From the NCBI GenBank assembly GCA_031279965.1, contig JAITHM010000010.1, positions 1-7,966 on the forward strand: 7,966 nucleotides of DNA. The letters are read 5' to 3'. The notes under the pieces are model-generated. The model saw nothing but the letters and a program-made list of their open reading frames with translations, did not search any database and was not told the origin of the DNA. Made by a program: the position numbers and the translations under genes. Origin of the DNA: Spirochaetaceae bacterium (GTDB lineage Bacteria > Spirochaetota > Spirochaetia > Treponematales > Breznakiellaceae). Numbering within the stretch: position 1 is the stretch's first letter; each line of letters opens with the position of its first letter. Positions 1 to 7,078 of this stretch are shown here, piece by piece.

Positions 1-231
1 GAAGCCGTGAAAGACTTCTACCAAAACGAGGAGCTTGTGGCGATGACCCGCGAACTTGCCGCTATGCTCCGCAAGAACCGCACTATCGACTGGCAGAAAA
101 AAGAATCCGCCCGCGCCGGAATGCGCCGCATGGTCAAGAGGCTGCTGAAGCACTACAAGTACCCGCCTGAGGGCATGGAAGACGCCATCGCCACAGTCAT
201 CGGGCAGTGCGAGATGTGGACTGATAATTAA
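1..231 (+). CDS. hsdR: Type I restriction enzyme endonuclease subunit HsdR, C-terminal fragment
   Basis: The reading frame is open from base 1 and ends at TAA 229-231, leaving 76 residues of a protein whose start lies outside the window. The GTG at 7 is an internal codon, not a start. The visible part matches my recollection of the extreme C-terminus of HsdR (the DUF3387-type helical tail): a charged helix with ELAAMLRKN, then TIDWQKKESARAGMRRMVKR, then a YKYPPEGMEDA segment. In the family, HsdR is the ATP-driven translocase and nuclease subunit that joins HsdM and HsdS to cut DNA lacking the host methylation. The motor and nuclease domains are not in view, so whether the enzyme is intact cannot be judged. 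The next gene starts 62 bp downstream on the same strand and also belongs to a restriction family, suggesting a defence island. The family call is by recognition, not by search. Confidence 0.82.
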   Translation, partial: EAVKDFYQNEELVAMTRELAAMLRKNRTIDWQKKESARAGMRRMVKRLLKHYKYPPEGMEDAIATVIGQCEMWTDN

Positions 232-245
232 AGTCTGTCTATAAT
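217..245 (+). promoter_or_regulatory. Putative sigma-70 promoter for the DUF262 gene
   Basis: A perfect TATAAT (240-245) is preceded by TGGACT (217-222, 4 of 6 to TTGACA) with a 17-bp spacer. Transcription would start near 252, about 40 bases before the ATG at 294. The -35 element lies inside the last codons of hsdR, so the downstream gene could be expressed on its own as well as by read-through. Confidence 0.4.
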
Positions 246-293
246 AGGGGCACATTATAAACGGATTCTGCTTATTTAAGGAGGGCAACGGAA

Positions 294-2357
294 ATGAACG
301 CATTCAAGAGCAACATCTACAAGTACCTTGGCGGGACCTGCCAATACCTGATACCGCTGTATCAGAGAACCTACAGTTGGGAGCGTGAACAGTGCGCCCG
401 TCTCTGGAGTGATATTGTCAATCTCCACAACACGCAGCGCGAGGGGCATTTCGTCGGCTCTATCGTCCGCATCGACGAGGACTCCGCGGCGGGCTCAACC
501 CGTGCGATGATTATTGACGGCCAGCAGCGGCTCACCACGCTGACCTTGCTTCTCGTTGCCTTCCGCGACCACGCCAGGGCGAACTCTGACTGCGGCGTAA
601 ACCCGGACAAAATCACGGACACCTTGCTTTTGAATCAGTACGAGACGGGCAACGCCAGGTACAAGCTGCTGCTCACGCAGTCCGACAGGGACGCTCTCAT
701 AAAAAAGATTGAGGGTGCGCCGGTTCCAGAAACTTTCAAATCTCGTGTGCTTGAAAACTATAGTTTCTTCGCCGGGCAAATCGGCAAAGATGAAATTGCG
801 CCTTCCGATCTATATGACGCCATTGGCAGACTGCAAATCGTGGACATCGTCCTCGACCGACAGTATGACGACGCGCAGGCGATTTTCGAGAGCCTCAACT
901 CAACCGGCATGGACTTAAAGAATTCCGACCTCATCCGCAACCACCTGCTTATGGGTCTGGACTCCGCAACGCAAACGGATGTCTACAACAACATCTGGCG
1001 GCCTACGGAACTGCTTTTTGATTATGAACACCAGAGCGAACTGCTGGACAATTTCTTCCGCGATTACCTCACCATGAAGCTTGGCAGGATTCCGAATAAA
1101 AACGAAGTATACAAAGAGTTTTGCGCCTTTCACAATGGAAGCGGGCTAAGCATCCGCGACCTCTGCCAAGACATTTACGGCTTCGCCAAGCGCCACACCG
1201 ATATGTATTTTGCAAGGAGTTCCGACAGCGTCCTCAAATCGCTCTACGGCGATATGAAAGCTATCCGTATGGAGGTTGCCTATCCGTTCCTGTTGAAAGT
1301 TCACGACGACTGCGACAAGGGTTTGATTACTATCGAGGAACTGCGGGAAATCGTGCGGCTCTGCGTGAGCTACGTCCTGCGCCGCGCCGTCTGCGACATC
1401 CCGACAAACTCCCTCAACAAGACCTTTGCCACGATGAAGAATGACATCAAACCGGATGATTACCTGAACTCGGTAAAGGCGTTTTTCATTCTGCTCGACT
1501 CCTACAAGGAATTTCCGGACGACGAACGCTTCGTGGATGTGTTCACGAAACGGGACATCTACCACATGAACCGCTGCCGTTATATCCTTGACCGGCTTGA
1601 AAACTGGGATAATAAATCGGTCGTGGCGACAGAGAACCTTACCATCGAACACATCATTCCACAGAACCCGCACCTGTCCGCGGATTGGGTTGCCGCCCTC
1701 GGCAGCGGCTGGAGTGAAGCGCAAAAGCACTGTGTACACAGCATCGGCAATTTGACGCTGACGGCGTATAACTCCGAAATGAGCGATTCGCCGTTTGCCG
1801 CTAAACTCACGATGGACGGCGGCTTTCAGCAGAGCGCGCTCAGGCTGAATAAATACGTCGTTACGCAGACTGCATGGAGCGAACCGCAAGTCAACGAACG
1901 CGCCGGGCAGCTTGGCGAGATTGCGAAAAAGGCATGGCCGTATCCGGCGCTCACCGATGCTGAACTTGCGCCATACCGCAAACAGGATGATACCGCCCAA
2001 CAATACACGCTCGACAGCTATGACCAATTAAACGCTTTCAATAAGATTCTGTTTGAGAAGCTGAACACCAGAATTTTTAATCTTGGCACGTTTGTCAAAC
2101 GGGAGTTTAAAAAGCTCTATATCGCCTACAAAGCGGACACGAATTTTGTGGACATCGTCGTTCAAAAGTCCAGACTCAGGCTTTCGCTGAATATGAAGTT
2201 TGCGGAAATTATCGACCCCAAAGGCTTGTGTAAGGATATTACCGGAATTGGCAGATGGGGCAACGGCGATGTTGAGGTGGGCTTTGACAGCCTTGACCAG
2301 TTGGAAGATGTTATGGCTCTCATCGAGCAGGCGTTCCATTTGCAAGATGTGGAATAA
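294..2357 (+). CDS. DUF262/DUF1524/DUF5655 protein, GmrSD-like type IV restriction nuclease
   Basis: This is a complete 687-residue protein. A strong ribosome binding site, AAGGAGGG (278-285), lies 8 bases before the ATG and fixes the start. The N-terminal DUF262 (GmrS-like, ParB-related) domain shows PLYQRTYSW at 21-29, the nucleotide-handling motif DGQQR at 75-79, and FESLNSTG at 198-205 followed by DLIRNH. After a helical middle comes a DUF1524 (GmrD-like) His-Me/HNH nuclease motif: IEHIIPQ at 451-457 with H453, then IGNLTL with N486 and N493. The C-terminal portion, about 575-685, resembles DUF5655, a small domain often found at the end of such proteins. Family knowledge: single-chain GmrSD and BrxU enzymes use NTP binding and cut DNA carrying modified cytosines such as glucosylated hydroxymethylcytosine. 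The motifs look intact, so an active enzyme is likely, but the target modification cannot be read from the sequence. It follows a type I restriction subunit gene and may complement it against phages with modified DNA. Base composition is GC-richer than the next gene. Confidence 0.88.
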   Translation: MNAFKSNIYKYLGGTCQYLIPLYQRTYSWEREQCARLWSDIVNLHNTQREGHFVGSIVRIDEDSAAGSTRAMIIDGQQRLTTLTLLLVAFRDHARANSDCGVNPDKITDTLLLNQYETGNARYKLLLTQSDRDALIKKIEGAPVPETFKSRVLENYSFFAGQIGKDEIAPSDLYDAIGRLQIVDIVLDRQYDDAQAIFESLNSTGMDLKNSDLIRNHLLMGLDSATQTDVYNNIWRPTELLFDYEHQSELLDNFFRDYLTMKLGRIPNKNEVYKEFCAFHNGSGLSIRDLCQDIYGFAKRHTDMYFARSSDSVLKSLYGDMKAIRMEVAYPFLLKVHDDCDKGLITIEELREIVRLCVSYVLRRAVCDIPTNSLNKTFATMKNDIKPDDYLNSVKAFFILLDSYKEFPDDERFVDVFTKRDIYHMNRCRYILDRLENWDNKSVVATENLTIEHIIPQNPHLSADWVAALGSGWSEAQKHCVHSIGNLTLTAYNSEMSDSPFAAKLTMDGGFQQSALRLNKYVVTQTAWSEPQVNERAGQLGEIAKKAWPYPALTDAELAPYRKQDDTAQQYTLDSYDQLNAFNKILFEKLNTRIFNLGTFVKREFKKLYIAYKADTNFVDIVVQKSRLRLSLNMKFAEIIDPKGLCKDITGIGRWGNGDVEVGFDSLDQLEDVMALIEQAFHLQDVE

Positions 2358-2434
2358 CATAATTCAAAAACATCTGGAAGATTGGGATTAAAGCAGAAAA
2401 GGATCTTATACTGCGTTGCCGGCTCTGATGTAGT
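2358..2434. other. Short convergent intergenic gap with no clear terminator
   Basis: These 77 bases separate two convergent genes. I looked for a GC-rich stem followed by a T run on either strand and found none that I would call. The T-rich stretch at 2441-2451 lies inside the end of the minus-strand gene. Confidence 0.5.
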
Positions 2435-3013
2435 TCATTGTTCTATTTTTTGGGTATTAAAACCGGTAATAATCGCGCCTTTTGGACATACTTTCTTACA
2501 ATAACCGCACCGTATACACTCAAACGAATTTTTCATCGTATACGGAATAATATCCATTTTACATTTTTTCACGCATACCTCGCATTGAATACACTTTTCA
2601 TTGAGTGTTTTATATTTATAAAATGAAAATTTATTAAATAATGAGCTTAGCGTTCCTACACTACAAATGTATTTACAAAACGGCCTGCGGATAATTACGG
2701 CAAAAACCATTGATGCTGCTAATGCAATCAATATTATTTTCGGAGGCCCAGCTTCTTCGTTTTCTGAGGCTATATATCCTAAAAGGGCCAACACAGGTAA
2801 TAGTAAAAAATTTATAAATACATTTAAATACTTTAACAGGCGTATGTATTTATCAATTTTAAATGTTTTTACTTTAATGAAAAATGGGATTTTAAATATC
2901 AAATCCTGCGCGTAGCCTACTGGACATACTTTACCGCAAAAAAGTCTTCCGGCAATAATAAGCCAAACAAACAGAACGATTAAAACTCCCCAATGTAACA
3001 TTTCGCTATTCAT
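2435..3013 (-). CDS. Membrane-bound 4Fe-4S polyferredoxin, NapH/YccM-like (Fer4_5)
   Basis: This is a 192-residue protein. Its start is supported by AGGGGAG 7 bases before the ATG, and an in-frame TGA (3032-3034) 7 codons upstream rules out a longer form. I see three hydrophobic segments, near 6-22, 63-81 and 93-109. Between and after them are the family cysteine motifs: GRLFCGKVCP with C26 and C30, RRPFCKYICS with C113 and C117, and two ferredoxin-type sets, C141-x2-C144-x2-C147-x3-C151 and C166-x2-C169-x2-C172-x3-C176-P. Such proteins carry electrons between membrane quinol or flavin donors and periplasmic or cytoplasmic acceptors; the partner here is unknown. NapH and YccM relatives are usually longer, with extra N-terminal helices, so this may be a short subtype or a trimmed gene. 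The second ferredoxin-like set lacks nothing obvious, but C151 is followed by K rather than the usual P. The gene stands alone, faces its left neighbour, and is strikingly AT-rich (roughly a third GC by eye) compared with all others here, which suggests separate ancestry. No electron-transfer partner gene is in view. Confidence 0.8.
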   Translation of the reverse strand: MNSEMLHWGVLIVLFVWLIIAGRLFCGKVCPVGYAQDLIFKIPFFIKVKTFKIDKYIRLLKYLNVFINFLLLPVLALLGYIASENEEAGPPKIILIALAASMVFAVIIRRPFCKYICSVGTLSSLFNKFSFYKYKTLNEKCIQCEVCVKKCKMDIIPYTMKNSFECIRCGYCKKVCPKGAIITGFNTQKIEQ

Positions 3014-3026
3014 CTTTTTTCTCCCC

Positions 3027-3085
3027 TGCGGTCAATACCGCATGTCTTATATTTCCAAACGCCGGACGTATCCGGCGGTATTGGC
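3027..3085 (-). promoter_or_regulatory. Competing stem-loops in the leader of the ferredoxin gene
   Basis: Two compact hairpins are visible: TGCGGT-CAAT-ACCGCA (3027-3042, 6-bp stem) and CGCCGGA-CGTA-TCCGGCG (3060-3077, 7-bp stem). In addition, CAATACCGC (3033-3041) is perfectly complementary to GCGGTATTG (3075-3083), giving a longer stem that cannot form together with the first hairpin. In the minus-strand transcript these lie immediately upstream of the AGGGGAG ribosome binding site. They could modulate translation or mRNA stability. The complementarity is seen directly; the function is inferred, and no known riboswitch class is recognised. Confidence 0.4.
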
Positions 3086-3091
3086 GATTCT

Positions 3092-3126
3092 GTTGTCGGT
3101 TGCCAGTTATCCGTTGCCGGTTTTGT
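3092..3126 (+). repeat. Degenerate tandem heptanucleotide repeat, consensus GTTGCCG
   Basis: Four successive 7-base units, GTTGTCG, GTTGCCA, GTTATCC and GTTGCCG, are followed by a poor fifth unit, GTTTTGT. The regular 7-base phase of GTT argues for a true tandem array rather than chance. It is non-coding. Similar short heptamer arrays occur between genes in some bacteria, for example the STRR heptamers of filamentous cyanobacteria. Confidence 0.6.
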
Positions 3127-3189
3127 GTTCGATATATGTGAGTAAATAGCGACATCTGCGGCAGGTAACATATTTCGGAGGAAAGCCGC

Positions 3190-3203
3190 TGACAACTGAC
3201 AAC
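3190..3203 (-). repeat. Two inverted copies of the heptamer repeat
   Basis: TGACAAC occurs twice in tandem, which reads GTTGTCA twice on the minus strand, the same family as the 3092-3126 array but inverted. As a result GGTTGCCAGTT (3098-3108) and AACTGACAACC (3194-3204) are complementary at 10 of 11 positions, with about 85 bases between them. Confidence 0.5.
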
Positions 3204-3261
3204 CGCCCGCGGGCAGACCTCTCCCCTAAACTAAGCCCTATACCTGGTAAAAGGGCGAATT

Positions 3262-3323
<62 letters not shown>

Positions 3324-3429
3324 CGGCAGCTCGCCGGCTAAACTTGAGGGAAAATGCGCTCTATCGTGTTTCCACGGTTCACCGCCTGTTTTCATACTGA
3401 AAGCAGGGTAACACAGGGCGGGAATTTTT

Positions 3430-3489
3430 GTCAAGCGGGGGCGGCGGAATGGCGGGTGCTTTTTTCGCGGGGCAGCTCAACCGCTTGAC
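3430..3489. promoter_or_regulatory. 9-bp inverted repeat just upstream of cheA
   Basis: GTCAAGCGG (3430-3438) and CCGCTTGAC (3481-3489) are perfect inverted copies separated by 42 bases, with the right arm ending 32 bases before the cheA ATG. They could form a large stem-loop in the leader RNA or act as a paired operator. There is no T run after the right arm, so it is not a standard intrinsic terminator. Confidence 0.4.
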
Positions 3490-3513
3490 GAAAGGCAGAA
3501 ATGTACTGAAAAT
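3485..3513 (+). promoter_or_regulatory. Weak candidate promoter for cheA
   Basis: TTGACG (3485-3490, 5 of 6 to the -35 consensus) lies 17 bases before GAAAAT (3508-3513, 4 of 6 to TATAAT). Transcription would start almost at the cheA ATG, implying a very short leader or a leaderless message. The -35 element overlaps the right arm of the 9-bp inverted repeat. A weaker alternative is TTTCCA (3369-3374) with CATACT (3393-3398). I see no good flagellar sigma-28 consensus. Confidence 0.22.
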
Positions 3514-3521
3514 AGAAGTCA

Positions 3522-5852
3522 ATGAGCGACTATTTAGATCCCAATAACGAAGAACTGCTAAAAGACTTTTTTAGTGAGGCCCAGATGCAGGTGGACACGC
3601 TGGAGCAGAACATTCTCGCATTAGAGAACGACAGCGCCAACCACGATGCCGTAGACGAGATTTTCCGTGCGGCTCATACCCTTAAAGGCGGGGCGGCAAC
3701 CGTTGAAATGCAGGAACTTGCCCATTTTACCCATCTTGTTGAAGATGTGCTGGATGCAATTCGTTCAGATAAGTTGTCTGTAAACGAAAATGTAGTTGAC
3801 ACCCTGCTTTCAGCGATCGACATTGTTAAAGAGATGCTGCACAAACGTATGGAAGGGTCTGTCTATCAGGATGATACTTCCCAAATGGAAGCATCCCTCC
3901 ACACACTCATTGGGGAAGGCGGGGGCACACCGCCGGCAAAACGCACCGCGCCGGTCAAATCTGCCCCCGTGGCTGCTGCGCCGGCGGCGGCCACGGGGGG
4001 AACGGGGATTTCCGCATCAGAAGCTGCGGATCTTGTTGATGCGGGAGGAGGGCTGCCTGTCTATAAAATCTCCGTTACCTTTGATGAAAATTCTGTTATG
4101 AATACGGTAGGCGGTATTCAGGTTTATGCGGCGCTTAAAAGTTTGGGATCTGTGCTTAAAACTACGCCCGATTTCGACGCTCTCTACGATGATGCTTTTT
4201 TCCCTGTTGTTGATTACTATATTGCTTCAAATGAAAACACCGAAAAACTAAGAAGTTATGTGATACTTCCTGATGTATCGCTGGATGCTACTGTTGAAAA
4301 AATCACTGACGAAGAATCTGCGCCGGCTTCCGGACAAAAGCCGTCGGCTCCCGCCGCTCAGGCGCAGGCGGCTCCTGTGGCACAGCCTAAGGCGGCGGCC
4401 AGCGCACCGGCGGTAAAGGCCGATGGCAAGTCCAGCGATGATGCCAAGAAAGCCGGCAAAGAGGCCGGTGCGATACTTCGCGTGGATTCCAAACGTATTG
4501 ACGACCTCTTAAACCTTGTCTCTGAAACAGTGATTACCAAAGCGACATTCAATCAGATTGCCAATCAGTTTGGAGACCTGGTAAACGAATTGCACACGCT
4601 GGAGGCGAGGTACCGCGACCGGCTTAAAAATCTTTTTGATACGCTGCCTGCATATTGTGAACAGCTTTCCGAAGGAAACACGTCAAAAGCGATCCGTAAA
4701 GAAATAACCGAAGAATTTGGCGATGTGTTTACGCTTTTTGATAGTTTTGAAACTTCACTCAAAAATACTGTTGTTAAATTCCGTTCGACTTCGCAGAATT
4801 TAGGGCGTATTACCGGAGAATTGCAGGAAGGCGTAATGCGAATTCGCATGGTGCCGATAAGCCAGATTTTCAGCCGGTTCCCCCGTCTTGTGCGCGATCT
4901 TTCCAAAAGTCTGGGCAAGAAAATCAATTTGATTATTGAAGGTGAAGAAACTGAACTGGACAAATCGGTAATCGAAGATCTTTTGGATCCGATTATGCAT
5001 TCAGTGCGTAATTCTGTTGATCACGGTGTTGAAATGCCCGATGTTCGCGCAGCAGCAGGAAAACCCGAAGAGGGCGTCGTGGTGCTCAAGGCAACAAACG
5101 AAGGCAACATGATCGTCATTGAAATCAGTGATGACGGCAAAGGGATTGATGTCGAGGCAATAAAACAAAAGGCTATTGAACGCGGCCTTATTCACCCCAA
5201 CAAAGTGCTTACCGATCCTGAGGCATTCAATCTTATTTTCGAGCCGGGCTTTTCAACGGCAAAAACGATTACCAACATATCCGGCCGCGGTGTGGGGCTT
5301 GATGTAGTAAAACGCCAAATCGAAAAACTTAATGGCACGGTAACAGTGAACAGCGAAAAAGGCAAAGGGACAAAGTTCATCATTAAACTGCCGCTGACGC
5401 TGGCAATTATTCAGGGGCTTCTTGTACGTGTGGGGACAGAGATTTATTCAATACCGATTACCAGCGTTATTGAAAGCCTGCGAATAAAGCCTGAAGACAT
5501 AAAACTTATTGACAGCAACGAAGTATTCAATATTCGAAGCGATGTACTGTCGTTGTTGCGGCTTAATCAACTATTTGGCATACGCACCGAATCGCACGAT
5601 GATTTTAACTTTATCGTGATTGTCGGCACTGCCGAAAAAAAAATGGGCTTTATGGTCGACAGCCTTATTGGTGAAGAAGATGTCGTTATTAAACCGCTAC
5701 GCGATCAATATACAAACTCTCCAGGAATTGCCGGCGCGTCAATTCTGGGCGATGGTTCGGTGTCGCTGATTATTGATGTGGGGCAGCTCTTAGAGTTGGG
5801 GCTGCATCAGGAACTGGAACATCGAAAAGTGCGTGAACAGGATGCGCTCTGA
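3522..5852 (+). CDS. cheA: Chemotaxis sensor histidine kinase CheA, spirochaete type
   Basis: CheA sits under chemoreceptor arrays with CheW, autophosphorylates and passes phosphate to CheY to control flagellar rotation. The 776-residue protein shows all five domains. P1 (Hpt) covers about 1-110 with the phosphorylated histidine H52 in AAHTLKGG. An Ala/Pro-rich linker leads to a P2-like domain near 175-270, and a second Ala/Pro-rich linker to about 310. The P3 dimerisation region runs from about 315 to 435. In the P4 ATPase domain I see the N box HSVRNSVDHG (H493, N497), the G1 box DDGKGID (537-543), GFSTA (576-580) and the G2 box GRGVGL (588-593). The CheW-like P5 domain runs from about 632 to the end. 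The stretch from LVSE (332) to MRIRMVP (439) is about 65 residues longer than in ordinary CheA, fitting spirochaete CheA. The start has only a weak GAAG (3515-3518) upstream, but the N-terminus aligns with the Hpt fold. The gene is followed after 17 bp by icd rather than by cheW, cheX or cheY. Confidence 0.96.
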   Translation: MSDYLDPNNEELLKDFFSEAQMQVDTLEQNILALENDSANHDAVDEIFRAAHTLKGGAATVEMQELAHFTHLVEDVLDAIRSDKLSVNENVVDTLLSAIDIVKEMLHKRMEGSVYQDDTSQMEASLHTLIGEGGGTPPAKRTAPVKSAPVAAAPAAATGGTGISASEAADLVDAGGGLPVYKISVTFDENSVMNTVGGIQVYAALKSLGSVLKTTPDFDALYDDAFFPVVDYYIASNENTEKLRSYVILPDVSLDATVEKITDEESAPASGQKPSAPAAQAQAAPVAQPKAAASAPAVKADGKSSDDAKKAGKEAGAILRVDSKRIDDLLNLVSETVITKATFNQIANQFGDLVNELHTLEARYRDRLKNLFDTLPAYCEQLSEGNTSKAIRKEITEEFGDVFTLFDSFETSLKNTVVKFRSTSQNLGRITGELQEGVMRIRMVPISQIFSRFPRLVRDLSKSLGKKINLIIEGEETELDKSVIEDLLDPIMHSVRNSVDHGVEMPDVRAAAGKPEEGVVVLKATNEGNMIVIEISDDGKGIDVEAIKQKAIERGLIHPNKVLTDPEAFNLIFEPGFSTAKTITNISGRGVGLDVVKRQIEKLNGTVTVNSEKGKGTKFIIKLPLTLAIIQGLLVRVGTEIYSIPITSVIESLRIKPEDIKLIDSNEVFNIRSDVLSLLRLNQLFGIRTESHDDFNFIVIVGTAEKKMGFMVDSLIGEEDVVIKPLRDQYTNSPGIAGASILGDGSVSLIIDVGQLLELGLHQELEHRKVREQDAL

Positions 5853-5869
5853 TGTGCCACGCCGGTTAA

Positions 5870-7078
5870 ATGAAAAAAATTGAAATGAAAAATCCCGTCG
5901 TGGAAATCGACGGTGATGAAATGACCCGCATTCTTTGGCGGCTTGTCAAAGAAAACCTTATTCTTCCTTTTGTTGAACTAAAAACAGATTATTATGATCT
6001 GTCTATTGAAAATCGGGATCGCACTCAGGATGCCGTTACCCGAGGTGCCGCTGCCGCAATACGGCGCTACGGCGTGGGCGTAAAATGTGCGACAATCACT
6101 GCAACTGCCGCCCGTCAGGAGGAATACCATCTTTCTACATTGTATCCCAGTCCCAATGGGACAATACGTGCTCTTCTTGATGGTACAGTGTTCAGAAAAC
6201 CCATTTGCGTGTCTGCTGTTAAGCCTTCAGTTTCATCATGGAAAAAGCCAATTATCATTGCCCGCCATGCCTATGGCGATGTGTATAAAAATGCTGAGTT
6301 GGCAATTCCCCGTGCAGGCCGTGTTGAACTTGTGTGGACGCCCCAAGATGGCGGTTCTGAACAGCGAATTCTTGTTGCCGACATGCCGGGACCCGGCATT
6401 GCACAGGGAATCCATAATCTTGACAATTCAATTGAAAATTTCGCGCGCTGCTGTTTCCGCCTTGCCCTTGATGAAAAACTTCCCGTTCTCTTTGCAGCGA
6501 AAGATACGATTTCGAAAACCTACGACGGCCGTTTTAGAATGATTTTTCAGAGTGTCTACGACGCTGAATTTTCTGCGCACGGTATTGATTACAGCTATAC
6601 CCTTATTGATGACGCAGTTGCCAGGATAATGAAAAGTGACGGCGGTGTTATCTGGGCCTGCAAAAATTATGATGGTGATGTAATGAGCGATATGGTGGCA
6701 AGCGCGGCGGGAAGTCTTGCAATGATGACGAGCGTGCTTGTTTCGCCGGCGGGGGTCTACGAATTTGAGGCGGCGCATGGTACTGTTCAGCGGCATTACT
6801 ACCGGTGGCAGCGCGGCGAAAAAACAAGCACAAATCCTGTTGCACTTATATTCGCCTGGACAGGGGCACTGGCAAAACGCGCCGCGCTGGACGGCACAAC
6901 ACAGCTTGCCGCCTTTGCCGCACGGCTTGAAACTGCCGTACTTACAACGATAGAAGCCGGTGATATGACCGCCGACCTTGCTGCGCTGGCGAATCGTGCA
7001 CAACGGCATATTCTTGATTCTTGGCAATTTATTGAGGCGATAGCCGGCCGCCTGGCGGCAGAGGAAGGTACATCATGA
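5870..7078 (+). CDS. icd: NADP-dependent isocitrate dehydrogenase, eukaryote-like homodimeric type
   Basis: The enzyme converts isocitrate to 2-oxoglutarate and CO2 with reduction of NADP, in the cytoplasm. The 402-residue protein aligns by eye end to end with human IDH1 (414 residues) rather than with the E. coli Icd type. Conserved landmarks are IDGDEMTRI near the N-terminus, VKCATIT (T77), SPNGTIR with S94 and R100, R109, RHAYGDVY with R132 and Y139, catalytic K211, metal ligands D247, D270 and D274 in LIDD and YDGDVMSD, and the NADP segment AAHGTVQRHY (301-310) with R308 and H309. All expected active-site residues are present. The ATG at 5870 has no clear ribosome binding site; 17 bases after the cheA stop, it may rely on translational coupling. 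An ATG at 5885 is possible but would remove part of the aligned N-terminus. In organisms with an incomplete citric acid cycle, this enzyme chiefly supplies 2-oxoglutarate for glutamate and NADPH for synthesis; that role here is inference. Confidence 0.95.
   Translation: MKKIEMKNPVVEIDGDEMTRILWRLVKENLILPFVELKTDYYDLSIENRDRTQDAVTRGAAAAIRRYGVGVKCATITATAARQEEYHLSTLYPSPNGTIRALLDGTVFRKPICVSAVKPSVSSWKKPIIIARHAYGDVYKNAELAIPRAGRVELVWTPQDGGSEQRILVADMPGPGIAQGIHNLDNSIENFARCCFRLALDEKLPVLFAAKDTISKTYDGRFRMIFQSVYDAEFSAHGIDYSYTLIDDAVARIMKSDGGVIWACKNYDGDVMSDMVASAAGSLAMMTSVLVSPAGVYEFEAAHGTVQRHYYRWQRGEKTSTNPVALIFAWTGALAKRAALDGTTQLAAFAARLETAVLTTIEAGDMTADLAALANRAQRHILDSWQFIEAIAGRLAAEEGTS

Noticed and set aside
1146..2027. 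Long 293-codon minus-strand frame opposite the DUF262 gene
   Set aside because: It is antisense to a well-supported gene whose motifs are intact, and it has a composition typical of a shadow frame with no recognisable domain.
3010..3195. 61-codon minus-strand reading frame upstream of the ferredoxin gene
   Set aside because: Its translation is largely the heptamer array and hairpins read as protein. It overlaps the ferredoxin start, and no family features are seen.
3339..3365. TAAA-N15-GCTCTATC as a flagellar sigma-28 promoter for cheA
   Set aside because: Only the TAAA half fits; the -10 half matches GCCGATAA at just the first two positions.
3436..3456. G-rich stretch as a G-quadruplex
   Set aside because: The G runs are mostly of length two and uneven; at best a weak two-layer structure.
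6428..7027. 199-codon minus-strand frame opposite icd
   Set aside because: It is fully antisense to a strongly conserved enzyme gene; the Cys/Arg-rich translation shows no domain.
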